Of a stretch of 64,000 nucleotides of DNA, positions 51,726 to 61,900 are shown piece after piece. A program made the translations under genes and the position numbers. A model generated the notes under the pieces. That model searched no databases, was not told where the DNA came from, and saw only the letters and a program-made list of their open reading frames with translations. Source of the DNA: UBA6049 sp965662345. Its GTDB lineage: Bacteria; Bacteroidota; Bacteroidia; Flavobacteriales_G; Salibacteraceae. The stretch lies in NCBI GenBank assembly GCA_965662345.1, contig CBFIHE010000001.1, positions 146,191-210,190 on the forward strand, in the 5' to 3' direction. Numbering within the stretch: the first letter of the stretch is position 1; every line of letters starts with the position of its first letter.

Positions 51726-52679
51726 TTACTTCCTTTTTAGAACGCTTTCTGCTGCATTCACTACATCAGGCGTATCCAAACCGTACTTTTTCATCAGTTG
51801 ATCTGGTGTTCCTGATTCGCCAAATGAATCGTTAACAGCAACAAATTCTTGAGGAGTGGGTGTGTTTTTTGCTAGAAGTCTTGCAATGCTTTCTCCCAAT
51901 CCTCCATTGGCTTGATGTTCCTCTGCAGTCACGATACAGCCCGTTTTCGCGACAGATTCTAGAATAGCAGCTTCATCTAGCGGCTTGATTGTGTGAATGT
52001 TGATGATTTCTGCATCTATTCCTTTCTCTCGTAAAATTTCTTCTGCTTCTACTGCTTTCCAAACCAAGTGACCCGTGGCTACTATGGTAACGTCTTTTCC
52101 TTCTTTAATTTTCCATGCCTTACCAATTTCAAATTCTTGATCTGGTGCGGTAAATACAGGAACTTTTGGTCTTCCAAAACGGAGATATACGGGTCCTTCA
52201 AAGTTCGCTATGGCCTTGGTAGCAGCTTTGGTTTGGTTGAAGTCACAAGGGTTAATTACGGTCATGTGTGGGAGCATTTTCATCATCCCTATATCTTCTA
52301 AAATCTGGTGAGTAGCTCCATCTTCACCTAAGGTTAAACCTGCATGTGAGGCACAAATTTTCACATTCTTACCGCTGTAAGCCACACTTTGGCGAATCTG
52401 ATCATAAACTCTACCCGTGGAAAAGTTGGCGAAGGTACCTGTGAACGGAATTTTTCCTCCAATTGTAAGTCCAGCTGCTACACCAATCATATTGGCTTCT
52501 GCAATTCCAACCTGAAAAAATCTATCGGGATTGGCATCGGCAAACGCATTCATTTTTAGAGATCCCGTAAGATCTGCACAAAGGGCAACCACATTTTCAT
52601 TTTCTTGGCCCAATTCAGCCAATCCAGCTCCAAATCCTGAGCGCGTATCTTTTTTCTCCGTGGTTTCGAAAATCTTCAT
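51726..52679 (-). CDS. transketolase, C-terminal (pyrimidine-binding) subunit
   Basis: A 317-residue protein equal to the second half of transketolase. NENVVALCADLTGSLKMNAF, FQVGIAEANMIGVAAGLTIG (the catalytic Glu of the pyrimidine domain) and GKIPFTGTFANFSTGRVYDQ; VKICASHAGLTLGEDGATHQ is the phosphate/active-site loop. The C-terminal ~110 residues form the transketolase C domain (VAKTGCIVTAEEHQANGGLG). It should pair with the N-terminal subunit at 54054 to make the thiamine-diphosphate enzyme of the non-oxidative pentose phosphate pathway. Unusually, a VWA gene separates the halves, only 2 bp from this ATG. Confidence 0.93.
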   Translation of the reverse strand: MKIFETTEKKDTRSGFGAGLAELGQENENVVALCADLTGSLKMNAFADANPDRFFQVGIAEANMIGVAAGLTIGGKIPFTGTFANFSTGRVYDQIRQSVAYSGKNVKICASHAGLTLGEDGATHQILEDIGMMKMLPHMTVINPCDFNQTKAATKAIANFEGPVYLRFGRPKVPVFTAPDQEFEIGKAWKIKEGKDVTIVATGHLVWKAVEAEEILREKGIDAEIINIHTIKPLDEAAILESVAKTGCIVTAEEHQANGGLGESIARLLAKNTPTPQEFVAVNDSFGESGTPDQLMKKYGLDTPDVVNAAESVLKRK

Positions 52680-52681
52680 GT

Positions 52682-54064
52682 CTAAAATAGTTTGATGGGA
52701 ACCGATGCTCCCGGTGTAATCGTAAATTCCTTTTCTCGGGTAAACTTGCTATCAGCAGATGATTTAGGCCTAAAAGTGACCATATACCTCCCAGGTTGCA
52801 AGCGAATACTCTCATTCTTTGAGTTTGGATTGAGGTTGTATACCCATTCTAACTTGTCTCCATTGAGCTTAAAAAGTGCTCCAAAGCCGTATTGGCCGCG
52901 CATTACTGTTGCAATACCAGGGGGCGGCAACTCAATGGTAGTGGTTGTACTTTGTTCCACTTTAACATCGTATAAATAAGTGCGAGGAAGGGTAAGAATC
53001 TCTAAGTCGTAACTACCAGTAAGGTAACGCTCCATGCTACCCATTTGCTGAGCATTAATGGTTTTCATTTCTCCGCTCTTGCGAACGATAGCCATAGGTT
53101 GATTATTTTGAATCTTTCCTGTTGGTTTTAAATGAAGTGTTCCTTGAGCAGCTTTTATCCCAATGATGTTGTGGGTACCTGGTGTTAGGGTAATAGAGTC
53201 TTTAGAAACAGTAGGAATTGTATGCACCGTAAGGTCAAAGGCAGTGCTTGGGTCTAGGTAAATAGTATCAGGTACTCCATAATTATTTAGGGTATGTACA
53301 TAGTTTACCTCAGCATCTCCAAATGTTCTATTGTAGAACGTGTAACTTACATTGGTTTCTGTTGGGTCGTTACCCTCATCCAATAAATTTAATTGAGCTG
53401 TAGTGCTATTTAGGGCTTGCGAAATCACAATGTTGAGTACGTTCTTAAAGATGGTCTCGTTACTCGCATCAAAGTAGTTTCCAACGCACTTGAAGGTTTG
53501 CATGAAAGACTCATCTAATCCCACGCCAATAACAAATGGTTTAAGCACTATACCGCGTTTTTGAAGGGCTCTAGATACCGCACATGGGTCACCATCGCAC
53601 TCCTCAATTCCATCTGTTATTAAAATGATAATGTTTCTACATTCTGAACAATCTGGAAAGTCATCTCCTGCCTTTTCTAGTGTCATGGCAATAGGAGTGG
53701 TACCCTTGGGCTGCACACCTTTTAATGCATTCTGAATGGCTTGGGCGTTGTTGCCACCAAATCGTACTTCTAATTTGGTATCGTTACAGTCTTGGCCTTT
53801 GTTGTAGTAGCTCTGGTGGCCGTAAACACGCAAAGCCATTTCAAGGTTTGGAACATTCTTAAGGCTGTCCATGGCCTGCGTCAATAACCTTTTTGCTACG
53901 GCATGCTTTGTGCCGCTCTCCCATTTACCGTTCATGCTATTTGAACCATCGTAAATGAACAGCACACGGGTTAATTTCTTGCCTGCTTGCGCTTGTACCG
54001 GCAAAGCCGATATAGAACCAACAAGAAAGAGTGCGACTAGAAGTATGTTTCTTTTAGTAATCAC
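52682..54064 (-). CDS. secreted von Willebrand factor A-domain protein inserted between transketolase halves
   Basis: A 460-residue exported protein. It probably starts at GTG 54064 (11-bp overlap with the upstream transketolase gene); the signal peptide (ILLVALFLVGSISALPVQAQ) starts 7 residues later. VWA domain, residues about 32-215: MIDAS motif YDGSNSMNG (D39, S41, S43), the threonine in KGTTPIAMTL and the aspartate in IILITDGIEECDGDPC. The C-terminal half (about 225-460) consists of beta-strand-rich repeats with SLT/PGT turns (LTPGTHNIIGIKAAQGTLHL, LQPGRYMVTFRPKSS), resembling PEGA-like or carbohydrate-binding folds. The stop lies 2 bp before the next transketolase ATG, so translation is coupled. 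Function unknown. Confidence 0.85.
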   Translation of the reverse strand: MITKRNILLVALFLVGSISALPVQAQAGKKLTRVLFIYDGSNSMNGKWESGTKHAVAKRLLTQAMDSLKNVPNLEMALRVYGHQSYYNKGQDCNDTKLEVRFGGNNAQAIQNALKGVQPKGTTPIAMTLEKAGDDFPDCSECRNIIILITDGIEECDGDPCAVSRALQKRGIVLKPFVIGVGLDESFMQTFKCVGNYFDASNETIFKNVLNIVISQALNSTTAQLNLLDEGNDPTETNVSYTFYNRTFGDAEVNYVHTLNNYGVPDTIYLDPSTAFDLTVHTIPTVSKDSITLTPGTHNIIGIKAAQGTLHLKPTGKIQNNQPMAIVRKSGEMKTINAQQMGSMERYLTGSYDLEILTLPRTYLYDVKVEQSTTTTIELPPPGIATVMRGQYGFGALFKLNGDKLEWVYNLNPNSKNESIRLQPGRYMVTFRPKSSADSKFTREKEFTITPGASVPIKLF

Positions 54065-54899
54065 CTAATGTTTCTTCCAATTGGTTCAAAGCTTGTGCCA
54101 ATTGTTCATCGTTAGGCGCAACCCCGTGCCAGGCGTGGGTTCCCATCATGTAATCTACACCAGCACCCATTTCAGTTTTCATGAGAATAATTACTGGTTT
54201 GCCATTACCTGATTTTGATTTTGCAAGAGCTAAACCTTGCAACACAGATTCCATGTCGTTTCCATCCATTTGAAGGGTTTCCCATCCGAATGCGCGGTAC
54301 TTGGCTTCCAAGCTGTCAATATTCATCACTTGGTCTACATCACCGTCTATTTGCCTGTTGTTGTAGTCTATTACAGCAATGAGGTTATCAATTTTATGAT
54401 GCGCAGCAAACATGGCAGCTTCCCAAACCTGTCCTTCTTGCTGTTCACCATCTCCCATCAAGCAATAAACGGTTTTGTGGTCTTTGTTAAGTTTTTTGGT
54501 TAACGCTGCACCAGATGCTGCTGAGAGCCCTTGCCCCAAAGAACCACTCGCTATACGGATACCTTCTAAGCCTTCTTCCGTGGCTGGGTGCCCTTGAAGA
54601 CGAGTATCTATAAATCGAAAGGTTTTTAACTCAGAAACATCAAAGAACCCTCTACGCGCCAAAGTGGAGTACCAAACAGGAGAAATATGTCCGTTTGAAA
54701 GAAAGAATAAATCTTCGCCCACTCCATCCACATTGAATGGCTTTGGAGAGATATCCATTACTTCAAAATAGAGCGCTACAAATAAATCAGCGCAACCTAA
54801 TGAACCTCCAGGATGCCCAGAAGCAGGTGCGTGAACCATTCTAACAATATCTCTTCTTACTTGGGTAGCTGTGCGTTGAAGTTCTTGTGTAGTTGCCAT
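54054..54899 (-). CDS. transketolase, N-terminal (ThDP-binding) subunit
   Basis: A 281-residue protein corresponding to the first half of transketolase. ATG 54899 (MATTQELQRT) is preferred; further upstream only a GTG exists. VHAPASGHPGGSLGCADLFV and FFLSNGHISPVWYSTLARRG contain substrate histidines; IRIASGSLGQGLSAASGAAL is followed by the ThDP/Mg motif GDGEQQEGQVWEAAMFAAHH, ending in VIDYNN. It shares an operon with the VWA gene and the C-terminal subunit. Split transketolases are known in Bacteroidota, though normally as adjacent genes. Confidence 0.93.
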   Translation of the reverse strand: MATTQELQRTATQVRRDIVRMVHAPASGHPGGSLGCADLFVALYFEVMDISPKPFNVDGVGEDLFFLSNGHISPVWYSTLARRGFFDVSELKTFRFIDTRLQGHPATEEGLEGIRIASGSLGQGLSAASGAALTKKLNKDHKTVYCLMGDGEQQEGQVWEAAMFAAHHKIDNLIAVIDYNNRQIDGDVDQVMNIDSLEAKYRAFGWETLQMDGNDMESVLQGLALAKSKSGNGKPVIILMKTEMGAGVDYMMGTHAWHGVAPNDEQLAQALNQLEETLGDY

Positions 54900-55018
54900 G
54901 AATACTTTCACTTAATCTTAGACGAAAGTAGCCCAAACGTATAGCATGACCTTATAAGTGTTAATAAGTAGGGGATATCGTTCATAAACGAAACAAACGT
55001 TGACCGCTCAAGAAAGAA

Positions 55019-55804
55019 CTAAGACTTTTCAAGTACGTAATACCCAGCTGTAATTACGTAATTCCTTAGGTATGGAATCCAAGTAAACAGCGGACTCTGT
55101 ACCTTGGGTTTTAATCCGAATTTGATTTCATAATTGGGATTAAACAGATACCACGTTTTTTTGGCAATCTTATACCCGCTTTGTCTAGAAATTCGTTCGA
55201 ATCGTTCCAAAGAAATTCGAGTGTCTTTGATTTCGCAGAGGTTTCTGACCTTAACATCTGTTTCACCAAAGGCTTTCAATATTCCAGCATAAATTGGCTT
55301 TGGCAAAATGTGGAAGTAGGGGAGTTTTGACAAAATTTTACTCTTACACATTTGTTGATGGCCACCAAAAGGATTTTGCCATGGTGGAAAGCCTAAGAAA
55401 AATTTACCGCCTGGTTTTAAGAAACGTTTCACAAAGTCCATAAACCGTTCTTGATCATGAATGTGCTCAATTACATCTCGCATGATGATTAAGTCAAACG
55501 TGCCTAGGTCTTCAATTTTGTAAATGTCTTCAGCTATAAAAGTGAGCTCATTCTTATGCGAATGGTCTTGAAAAAAGATATTGGCTTTCTCAATTTTGTT
55601 TGGAAGAATATCAACCCCTACAATACGCTCGCACCCCATGTCTGCAAATGGTTTAAGGTTTCCACCTTCACCACATCCAATTTCTAGTACGTGTGTGTTA
55701 CTTGTAACTTGTTGAACATCTTTGAGATACGGAATTACATATTTCTCCGTGGTATAAGCCTGTTCGTTGAAGTATTTCTGTCTATTGGTATGCCTTTCGT
55801 ACAT
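55019..55804 (-). CDS. class I SAM-dependent methyltransferase
   Basis: A 261-residue cytosolic enzyme with the Rossmann methyltransferase motifs: I, VLEIGCGEGGNLKPFADMGC; post-I acidic residue in IVGVDILPNKIEKA; motif II region FDLIIMRDVIEHIHDQERFM; motif III LKPGGKFFLGFPPW. The C-terminal ~90 residues are less conserved and contain FHILPKPIYAGILKAFGETD. The pattern resembles Methyltransf_11/23 proteins that modify small molecules, quinones or surface glycans; the substrate is unknown. Single-gene unit, divergent from the T9SS protein gene at 55905. Confidence 0.87.
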   Translation of the reverse strand: MYERHTNRQKYFNEQAYTTEKYVIPYLKDVQQVTSNTHVLEIGCGEGGNLKPFADMGCERIVGVDILPNKIEKANIFFQDHSHKNELTFIAEDIYKIEDLGTFDLIIMRDVIEHIHDQERFMDFVKRFLKPGGKFFLGFPPWQNPFGGHQQMCKSKILSKLPYFHILPKPIYAGILKAFGETDVKVRNLCEIKDTRISLERFERISRQSGYKIAKKTWYLFNPNYEIKFGLKPKVQSPLFTWIPYLRNYVITAGYYVLEKS

Positions 55805-55904
55805 AGCTTCAATGATACAGAATTCCGTTTAATAGAGGCTTCACTAAGCGCATTTCAGAACCAAATTGCAGTGATTTAAGTTATACTGTTCTAAACAACT
55901 TGTC

Positions 55905-57860
55905 ATGAACAATCTCTTACGCTTGTTTGCAGCAATATCAGTTGCTTCTGTGATTATTCCCGCTTTTTTATCAAATTCCAATGGTCCTGGAACAGATGCA
56001 ACTGGTTCACCAGTTTCAAGCTATGGCATACAGGGATGTAGGGGATGTCATAGTTCTGGTGGTTCGTTTAACCCTTTAACTGGTATTACGGTTACGGGGT
56101 TACCTACATCGTATTATCCAGGAAATACCTACACCTTAACACTAAACATCACAAACCCAACTGCTAAAAATGGATTTCAATTGGCGGCCTTAAATAGTTC
56201 AAATGGCCAGGCAGGAAGCTGGACAACTGGAACGGGTACAAAAACCATTACTCAAGGTGGGCGCTCATACATTGAACACAATGCGGGATCTTCTTCTGGT
56301 TCATGGACCTTTAATTGGACAGCGCCTGCTACAAATAGTGGAGCTGTAAATTTTTATGCTTCTGCCAATGCTTCCAATAACAACGGTGGAACCTCAGGAG
56401 ATGCGATTTACACATACACATCCTCAGTTTCGGGAATCAATTCTATAGCTGCTAGTGAAACTATATCAAATGCCTCATGCGCAACAGCTACTGATGGGAG
56501 TATACAAATAAACCTTACAGGTGGTGTACCGGGCTACACATCTGCCTGGAGCAACGGAAGCAACTTCACATCTTCATCATACACGCTTAGCGGTTTGTCA
56601 GCGGGTGCTTATTCGGTGACAATCACGGATGCAGCTGGAAATTCCGAAACAGAGGATTATACAGTTGGAGCCGATATTCCATTTGCAATAAACGGAACAT
56701 CAACAGGGGCGCTATGTGTTTTAAATAACGGTACCATATCTACAAACGTGACTGGAGCCTCGTTCCCATTATCATTTGCATGGAGCACTGGTGCAGCTAC
56801 TTCTAGCATTTCTCAACTAGCGGCTGGAATATATGGGCTAACCGTTACAGACGGCACAGGATGCAGCGTAGACACAACTATTGTGGTGCCTGATTTGGGA
56901 AGTGGTATGGTGGCAAATTGGCAATCTACTGATGCGAGCTGTGGCAATGCCGATGGTGCCTTGAGTTTTGTCTCTTCTAATGCACAAAGCCCTGTAACAG
57001 CACTTTGGAGCACGGGAGATACTTCTTTGAGTTTAACGGGCTTACAGTCAGGAGTATACACGGTTACACTTACAGATGTGAATGGGTGTACAGAAAGTTT
57101 CTCAGATACAGTGGCTAACCAAGATGCGCCAACGGTAACAATTGTTGATTTACTTAATGTAGACTGTTTTGGTGAAGCAACAGGTGAAATTTCCTTAGCA
57201 ACATCTGGAGGAACGGGAAGTAAAACGGTTTCTTGGTTAGGGCCAAATGGTTTTTCCTCTGGAGACAGTGTTTTAACTGGACTGAAAGCGGGAATTTACA
57301 CCTATTCCGTAACCGATGCCAATCAATGTGAGGTAGAGGATTCTGTAGAGGTTTCTCAACCCGATAGCGCATTAGAGATAGTAATTGATAGTTTGTTGTT
57401 TCCCACTGGTTCTTGTAACGGTTATATAGCTGTTTCAGTTGTGGGTGGAAATGCAGCTAATGGCTACCAGTTGAATTGGATTGGACCAACTCCCTCGGCT
57501 ACAGAAATAGTTCTAAATGCATGTTCAGGCACTTATCTTGCCACGGCAATTGATGATGTGGGTTGTTTAGATACATTGGAAATTGAATTATCGGAGAATA
57601 CGGGATTGTGGTCACTATCCGCAACGAATTTGCGTGTTTATCCAAATCCTGCTACAGAAAAACTTACCATAGCAGTGGAAGGGAATCCGCTCAACGCTAT
57701 TGTAAGTATCCTAGACCATTCTGGTAGAGTTGTATTGAACGCAACGCAAAGTCAACCCATGCAGGTATTGGATATTTCCGAATTAAATCCGGGTAATTAT
57801 CTCCTGCGTGTGGAAACTTCTGCAGGTAGGGTAATGCAAACGGTAATTGGTAAACTTTAG
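55905..57860 (+). CDS. T9SS type A protein with CxxCH (choice-of-anchor V-like) and SprB-like repeats
   Basis: A 651-residue exported protein. The signal peptide (LLRLFAAISVASVIIPAFLS) is followed by GCRGCHSSGGS, a CxxCH site like that of the paralogue at 9669, then a beta-sandwich with the same landmarks (YTLTLNITNPTAKNGFQLAA; SGSWTFNWTAPATNSGAVNF). From about residue 185 to 555 come SprB-type repeats with the recurring GxxSxxLxGLxxGxYxxTVTD pattern (for example SLTGLQSGVYTVTLTDVNGC). The last ~75 residues (LRVYPNPATEKLTIAVEG, DHSGRVVLNATQS, LNPGNYLLRVE) are a type A sorting domain. Likely a surface protein secreted by T9SS; the role of the putative heme site is unknown. Confidence 0.87.
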   Translation: MNNLLRLFAAISVASVIIPAFLSNSNGPGTDATGSPVSSYGIQGCRGCHSSGGSFNPLTGITVTGLPTSYYPGNTYTLTLNITNPTAKNGFQLAALNSSNGQAGSWTTGTGTKTITQGGRSYIEHNAGSSSGSWTFNWTAPATNSGAVNFYASANASNNNGGTSGDAIYTYTSSVSGINSIAASETISNASCATATDGSIQINLTGGVPGYTSAWSNGSNFTSSSYTLSGLSAGAYSVTITDAAGNSETEDYTVGADIPFAINGTSTGALCVLNNGTISTNVTGASFPLSFAWSTGAATSSISQLAAGIYGLTVTDGTGCSVDTTIVVPDLGSGMVANWQSTDASCGNADGALSFVSSNAQSPVTALWSTGDTSLSLTGLQSGVYTVTLTDVNGCTESFSDTVANQDAPTVTIVDLLNVDCFGEATGEISLATSGGTGSKTVSWLGPNGFSSGDSVLTGLKAGIYTYSVTDANQCEVEDSVEVSQPDSALEIVIDSLLFPTGSCNGYIAVSVVGGNAANGYQLNWIGPTPSATEIVLNACSGTYLATAIDDVGCLDTLEIELSENTGLWSLSATNLRVYPNPATEKLTIAVEGNPLNAIVSILDHSGRVVLNATQSQPMQVLDISELNPGNYLLRVETSAGRVMQTVIGKL

Positions 57861-58963
57861 TGGTCGTGACCTGCCTCTGCATCTTGCATGAGGTAGGCGC
57901 CTTTTACCACAACAGTTTTGTTCTTCCAACTTCTGGGCTTGGAAATAACGGCCAAACCATTGTTTACTCTGTCTATTTCAATAGAGGTAAGGTCTGCATG
58001 ATCGCCCATCTTTTCATACACCATATAACCTTTACCCCTTAAGAGCAAAGCTTCTTCTGGTAGGGTAAGTACGGTGTCTTTAGCTGTCTCAATGTAGGCC
58101 CTAACAAACATACCTGGCTTTAAATTAGGCATTTCTTTGGCCAAATGTCCGTGTACCATAATGCTTCTGGTTTCCGCATTTAACTCCTCACCAATGAGAT
58201 GTACATCTCCTTCATATTCTTCATCACTGCCTTGAACTTTGAATCGGATGGGAGCATCTACCTTAATGGAGGCAATGTCTTTTTCAAACACGGTTAACTC
58301 TAAGTGCATATGCTCTTTATTAATGATGCGCAACAGCGGAGAATTGGGATCTACAGATTTACCAGGGTTTGCGAAAACTTCTGTCACATATCCGTTTGTG
58401 GGAGATAAGATGCGAAGCGTTTCTGAAATGCCGTTTTCTGCTAACGAGGTAGGATTAATTCCACAGTATCTCAGCTTGGCGCTTAGGCCTTTTTCCGCTG
58501 CTCTCGCTTGCTTCACAGCCCGTTCTGCTTCTTGAAAGGTGCGTTCTGCCGTGGCATCTGCCTCCAAGAGAGTTCTTTTTCTGGCATATTCGGCCTCTGC
58601 AAATTCCAGATTTGCCAATGCATTCAAATAATCTTGTTGAAGGGTTAGGTAAGCTTCACCAGATAATTCTGCAAGCAACATCCCCTTGGTAACGGGAGTA
58701 GTGGGGTATACCCGTATGGATGAGACAATACCTCCCAGCGGGGCCACTACATCAGCTCTGTTTTGCGGAGGTACATCTAGAATTCCGTTACAAGAAACGG
58801 TTAAAGGCACAACTTTCAACTCGGGTTTACCAAAGGCAACGCCTGTGGGTAGTTCGTGCGATACGGGTGCTTCGCTATCGGGAATTGATGTTGTTTCCGG
58901 AGCTTGGGCACAGCCGATGATGGTTAAGGCTATAATTAGGGTGTATACAATTGAATTACTCAT
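57857..58963 (-). CDS. RND efflux periplasmic adaptor (CusB/CzcB-like) lipoprotein
   Basis: A 368-residue membrane-fusion protein. Lipobox in IIALTIIGCAQAPE (cysteine 18). Barrel-sandwich/lipoyl halves: RADVVAPLGGIVSSIRVYPT and LRILSPTNGYVTEVFANPGK, separated by a coiled-coil hairpin (about 105-165; LNALANLEFAEAEYARKRTL, EADATAERTFQEAERAVKQ). The beta-barrel and membrane-proximal domains contain LKPGMFVRAYIETAKDTVLT. The C-terminus ends in HDH. It links the RND pump to its outer-membrane factor for export of copper, silver or other cations. Its start overlaps the pump gene stop by 4 bp. Confidence 0.9.
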   Translation of the reverse strand: MSNSIVYTLIIALTIIGCAQAPETTSIPDSEAPVSHELPTGVAFGKPELKVVPLTVSCNGILDVPPQNRADVVAPLGGIVSSIRVYPTTPVTKGMLLAELSGEAYLTLQQDYLNALANLEFAEAEYARKRTLLEADATAERTFQEAERAVKQARAAEKGLSAKLRYCGINPTSLAENGISETLRILSPTNGYVTEVFANPGKSVDPNSPLLRIINKEHMHLELTVFEKDIASIKVDAPIRFKVQGSDEEYEGDVHLIGEELNAETRSIMVHGHLAKEMPNLKPGMFVRAYIETAKDTVLTLPEEALLLRGKGYMVYEKMGDHADLTSIEIDRVNNGLAVISKPRSWKNKTVVVKGAYLMQDAEAGHDH

Positions 58964-61900
58964 GGTTGGTAACTTTCTAGTTCGTAAATAACTTCATAGG
59001 TACGTCTTAGTGAGTTGAAGTAGTCTGCATAGGTTTGGTTGATGCTTCTGTAAACTGTGATGGTTTCTACGGGACTCATTTCGCCAGATTGCAACATCAG
59101 CTCCATTTGAGCGGATAGTCTTTCTGCTCTTGGTAGCTCCGTCTCTTCATAAATGCGCAAGCGTTCAAGCAGAAACTCAAACTCTGCCTTCAAAACCGTT
59201 ATGCGGGCATCCAGGCTTTTTTCTACAAGTTGTACTTGGTTTTTTTGAATTTCCAGTTCCAGTCCTGCTTGCTTGGTTGCACCTGCTTGGGGTCTAAACC
59301 AAAGCGGTATAGCAACACCCACATTAAAGCCTTGGAAACCGTTAACACCATCTAGCTGCTGATTGAAGTAGCCCGCTGAAAAACGCGGAGCATACCCCGA
59401 TTTGGCCATTTTTAACGCTTTTTCAGACTGTTTGAGTCGCTCTCGTTCCAATACAACTTGCAAAGCCCCAGCGGCATCAGGATTCAAGGTGTCATCCAGA
59501 ATGCTGAGTCCAGGTTTTAACGGAATGTAACGTATGGTGTCTTCATTCAACAATACGTTAAAACGAATGAGCGAGGCCTGTACCCATCGCTCTGCGGAAA
59601 GAATATTCAGCTTTAATGCAGAAGCTTGTTGTTCAATCATTAGGGCTTCCACTCCTGTGATTTCGCCTGCATCTGCTCTAACCTTACCCAAGCGTGAGAG
59701 CTTGTCTAATGCGGCTTCTTGCTCTTGTAATAGATGCATTTGCTCCATCCACAAAACAGATTGAACGTAGGTTGTCTTCATAGCGGCCAATAGCTCTTTC
59801 TCTGTAAGCTGCTTTTCCGCCTCTAAGGTAACTCCCGTTTGTTTGGCCAATGCCGTTGCAGAAATGTCTTGGAACGGGTTACCGAAATCTTGCTGAACGG
59901 AAAAGTTATTGTCAATAGTAGCGGTGTTCATTTGTCCGCGTTGCCAATTGAATTGGGTAAGTCCCAATTGAAAACCTTGTTGCTTCAGCGCTTTAGTTTG
60001 TTTCACCTTTAACTCTGCCTGAGTAATACGCAAGTTTTGTTTAAAGAGCATTGCAGATGCACTATCTAATGAGATACTGTCTTGCGCATTTGCCAATGAT
60101 GGAAAGAGAAAAAGAGGGGTTACAATAGATAAAAGCCCCGTTTTTATTCCTCTTTTGCCCTCTACCCATGCGTACAAAGAAGGCAGAACGAATAGGGTGA
60201 GGAAAGAGGCGGAAATGAGTCCAGCTATAACCACGGTGGCTAGTGGCTGCTGCACCTCCGCTCCATCTGAGGTACTAAACGCCATGGGAACAAATCCCAA
60301 TGCCGCTACAGAGGCCGTCATTAGAATAGGGCGTAATCGTCCACCTGCTCCTCTCATAATTCGCTCATTGAGGTTGGCAACTCCTTGCTTTTTAAGGTTA
60401 TTGAATCCAGCAATCATTACAATACCATTTAGCACCGCAACACCAAAAAGTGCGATAAAACCAATACCTGCTGAAATGGAAAAAGGCATATCCCTCAGCC
60501 ATAAACCCAAAATACCTCCAACAGAAGAGAGGGGAACACCCACAAAAATGAGTATAGCTTGAATGAAGGAGTCGAAAGCAAAGTAGAGAAGGATAAAAAT
60601 CAATAGTAGGGCCACCGGAACGGCTATCAAGAGTCTGTCTGTAGCAGATTGCAAGTTCTCAAAAGTACCCCCATAGGTGATTCGGTAGCCTGGGGGTAAA
60701 TCTAGATTGGCCTCCAATACTGCATGGGCTTCCTCAACCAGTGTTTTTACATCGCGTTCGCGCACATTCACCCCAATGGTAACCCTTCGTTTGGTGTCGT
60801 CTCTTGAAATCTGCATAGGCCCCTCTTCATACGTGATTTGAGCCACTTCAGAAACCGGGATAAGTCTGTCCTCCGCTGTTTTAAGATAAAGGTTGTTGAA
60901 AATAGCTTCATCTGCCTTGGCTTGCTCATTCAACCGTACCACTAGGTCGAATCGCTTTTCTTGTTCGTAAACTACAGAGGCTTTAGAGCCTGCAAATGCC
61001 GTCTTTATGGTTCTGTTTACGTCATCTACAGTTAAGCCATACTTCGCAAGAGCGCTGCGGTTTATACGAATAACCAATTGAGGCAGCCCAGTTAATTGCT
61101 CAGCTTTCACATCGGCTGCGCCTTGGATTTCAGAGAGAAGCTTCTCAGACTTCTCTCCAAATAGGGCTAAGATCTCCAAATCATCTCCGTAAATTTTAAC
61201 CGCCAAGTCAGATTTACTTCCAGTGATTAATTCATTGAACCGGAGTTGAATAGGTTGCGTAAACTCGAAAACGGCTCCTGGTATGTCTTCCAATGATTCT
61301 TTCATGAGAGCCACCAGTTCATCTCTGCTTTGAGCTGATGTCCATTCGCTGCTAGGCTTTAGAATAATCATTATATCGCTGTTTTCCATAGCCATGGGGT
61401 CTGTAGGCACCTCTGCGGTTCCTATTTTAGACACTACCTGTTTAACCTCTGGGAAGCGTTCTATGAGTCTTTTTTCTGCCAGTGTAGCGGTATGAATGCT
61501 TTGTTGCAGACTTCCTCCGGGAGGTATGGTTAATTGCATAGCCAAATCTCCTTCGCCAAGGGTGGGTATAAACACGGCTCCCAAGTGTGTGAAAAGAATT
61601 AAAGAACCAACGAATAGCGCAAGCGCTCCAGAAATGACAAAGGCTTTTTTGTTGAGCGCTACCTCCAACAGGGTGATATACACCTTTCGGAGTCGAGTCA
61701 TTAAGCGATCTGCAAAAGTTTCTTTTACCGTGATGTTCCGATTGAGTACCAAAGCACTCATCATGGGAACGTAAGTCATTGAAAGAAGAAAGGCCCCAAA
61801 AATGGCAAAGCTCACCGTTTGCGCCATTGGGGTAAAGGTTTTTCCTTCAATACCACCCAAAACCAAGATGGGTAAGTAAACCACCAAGATGATGATTTCT

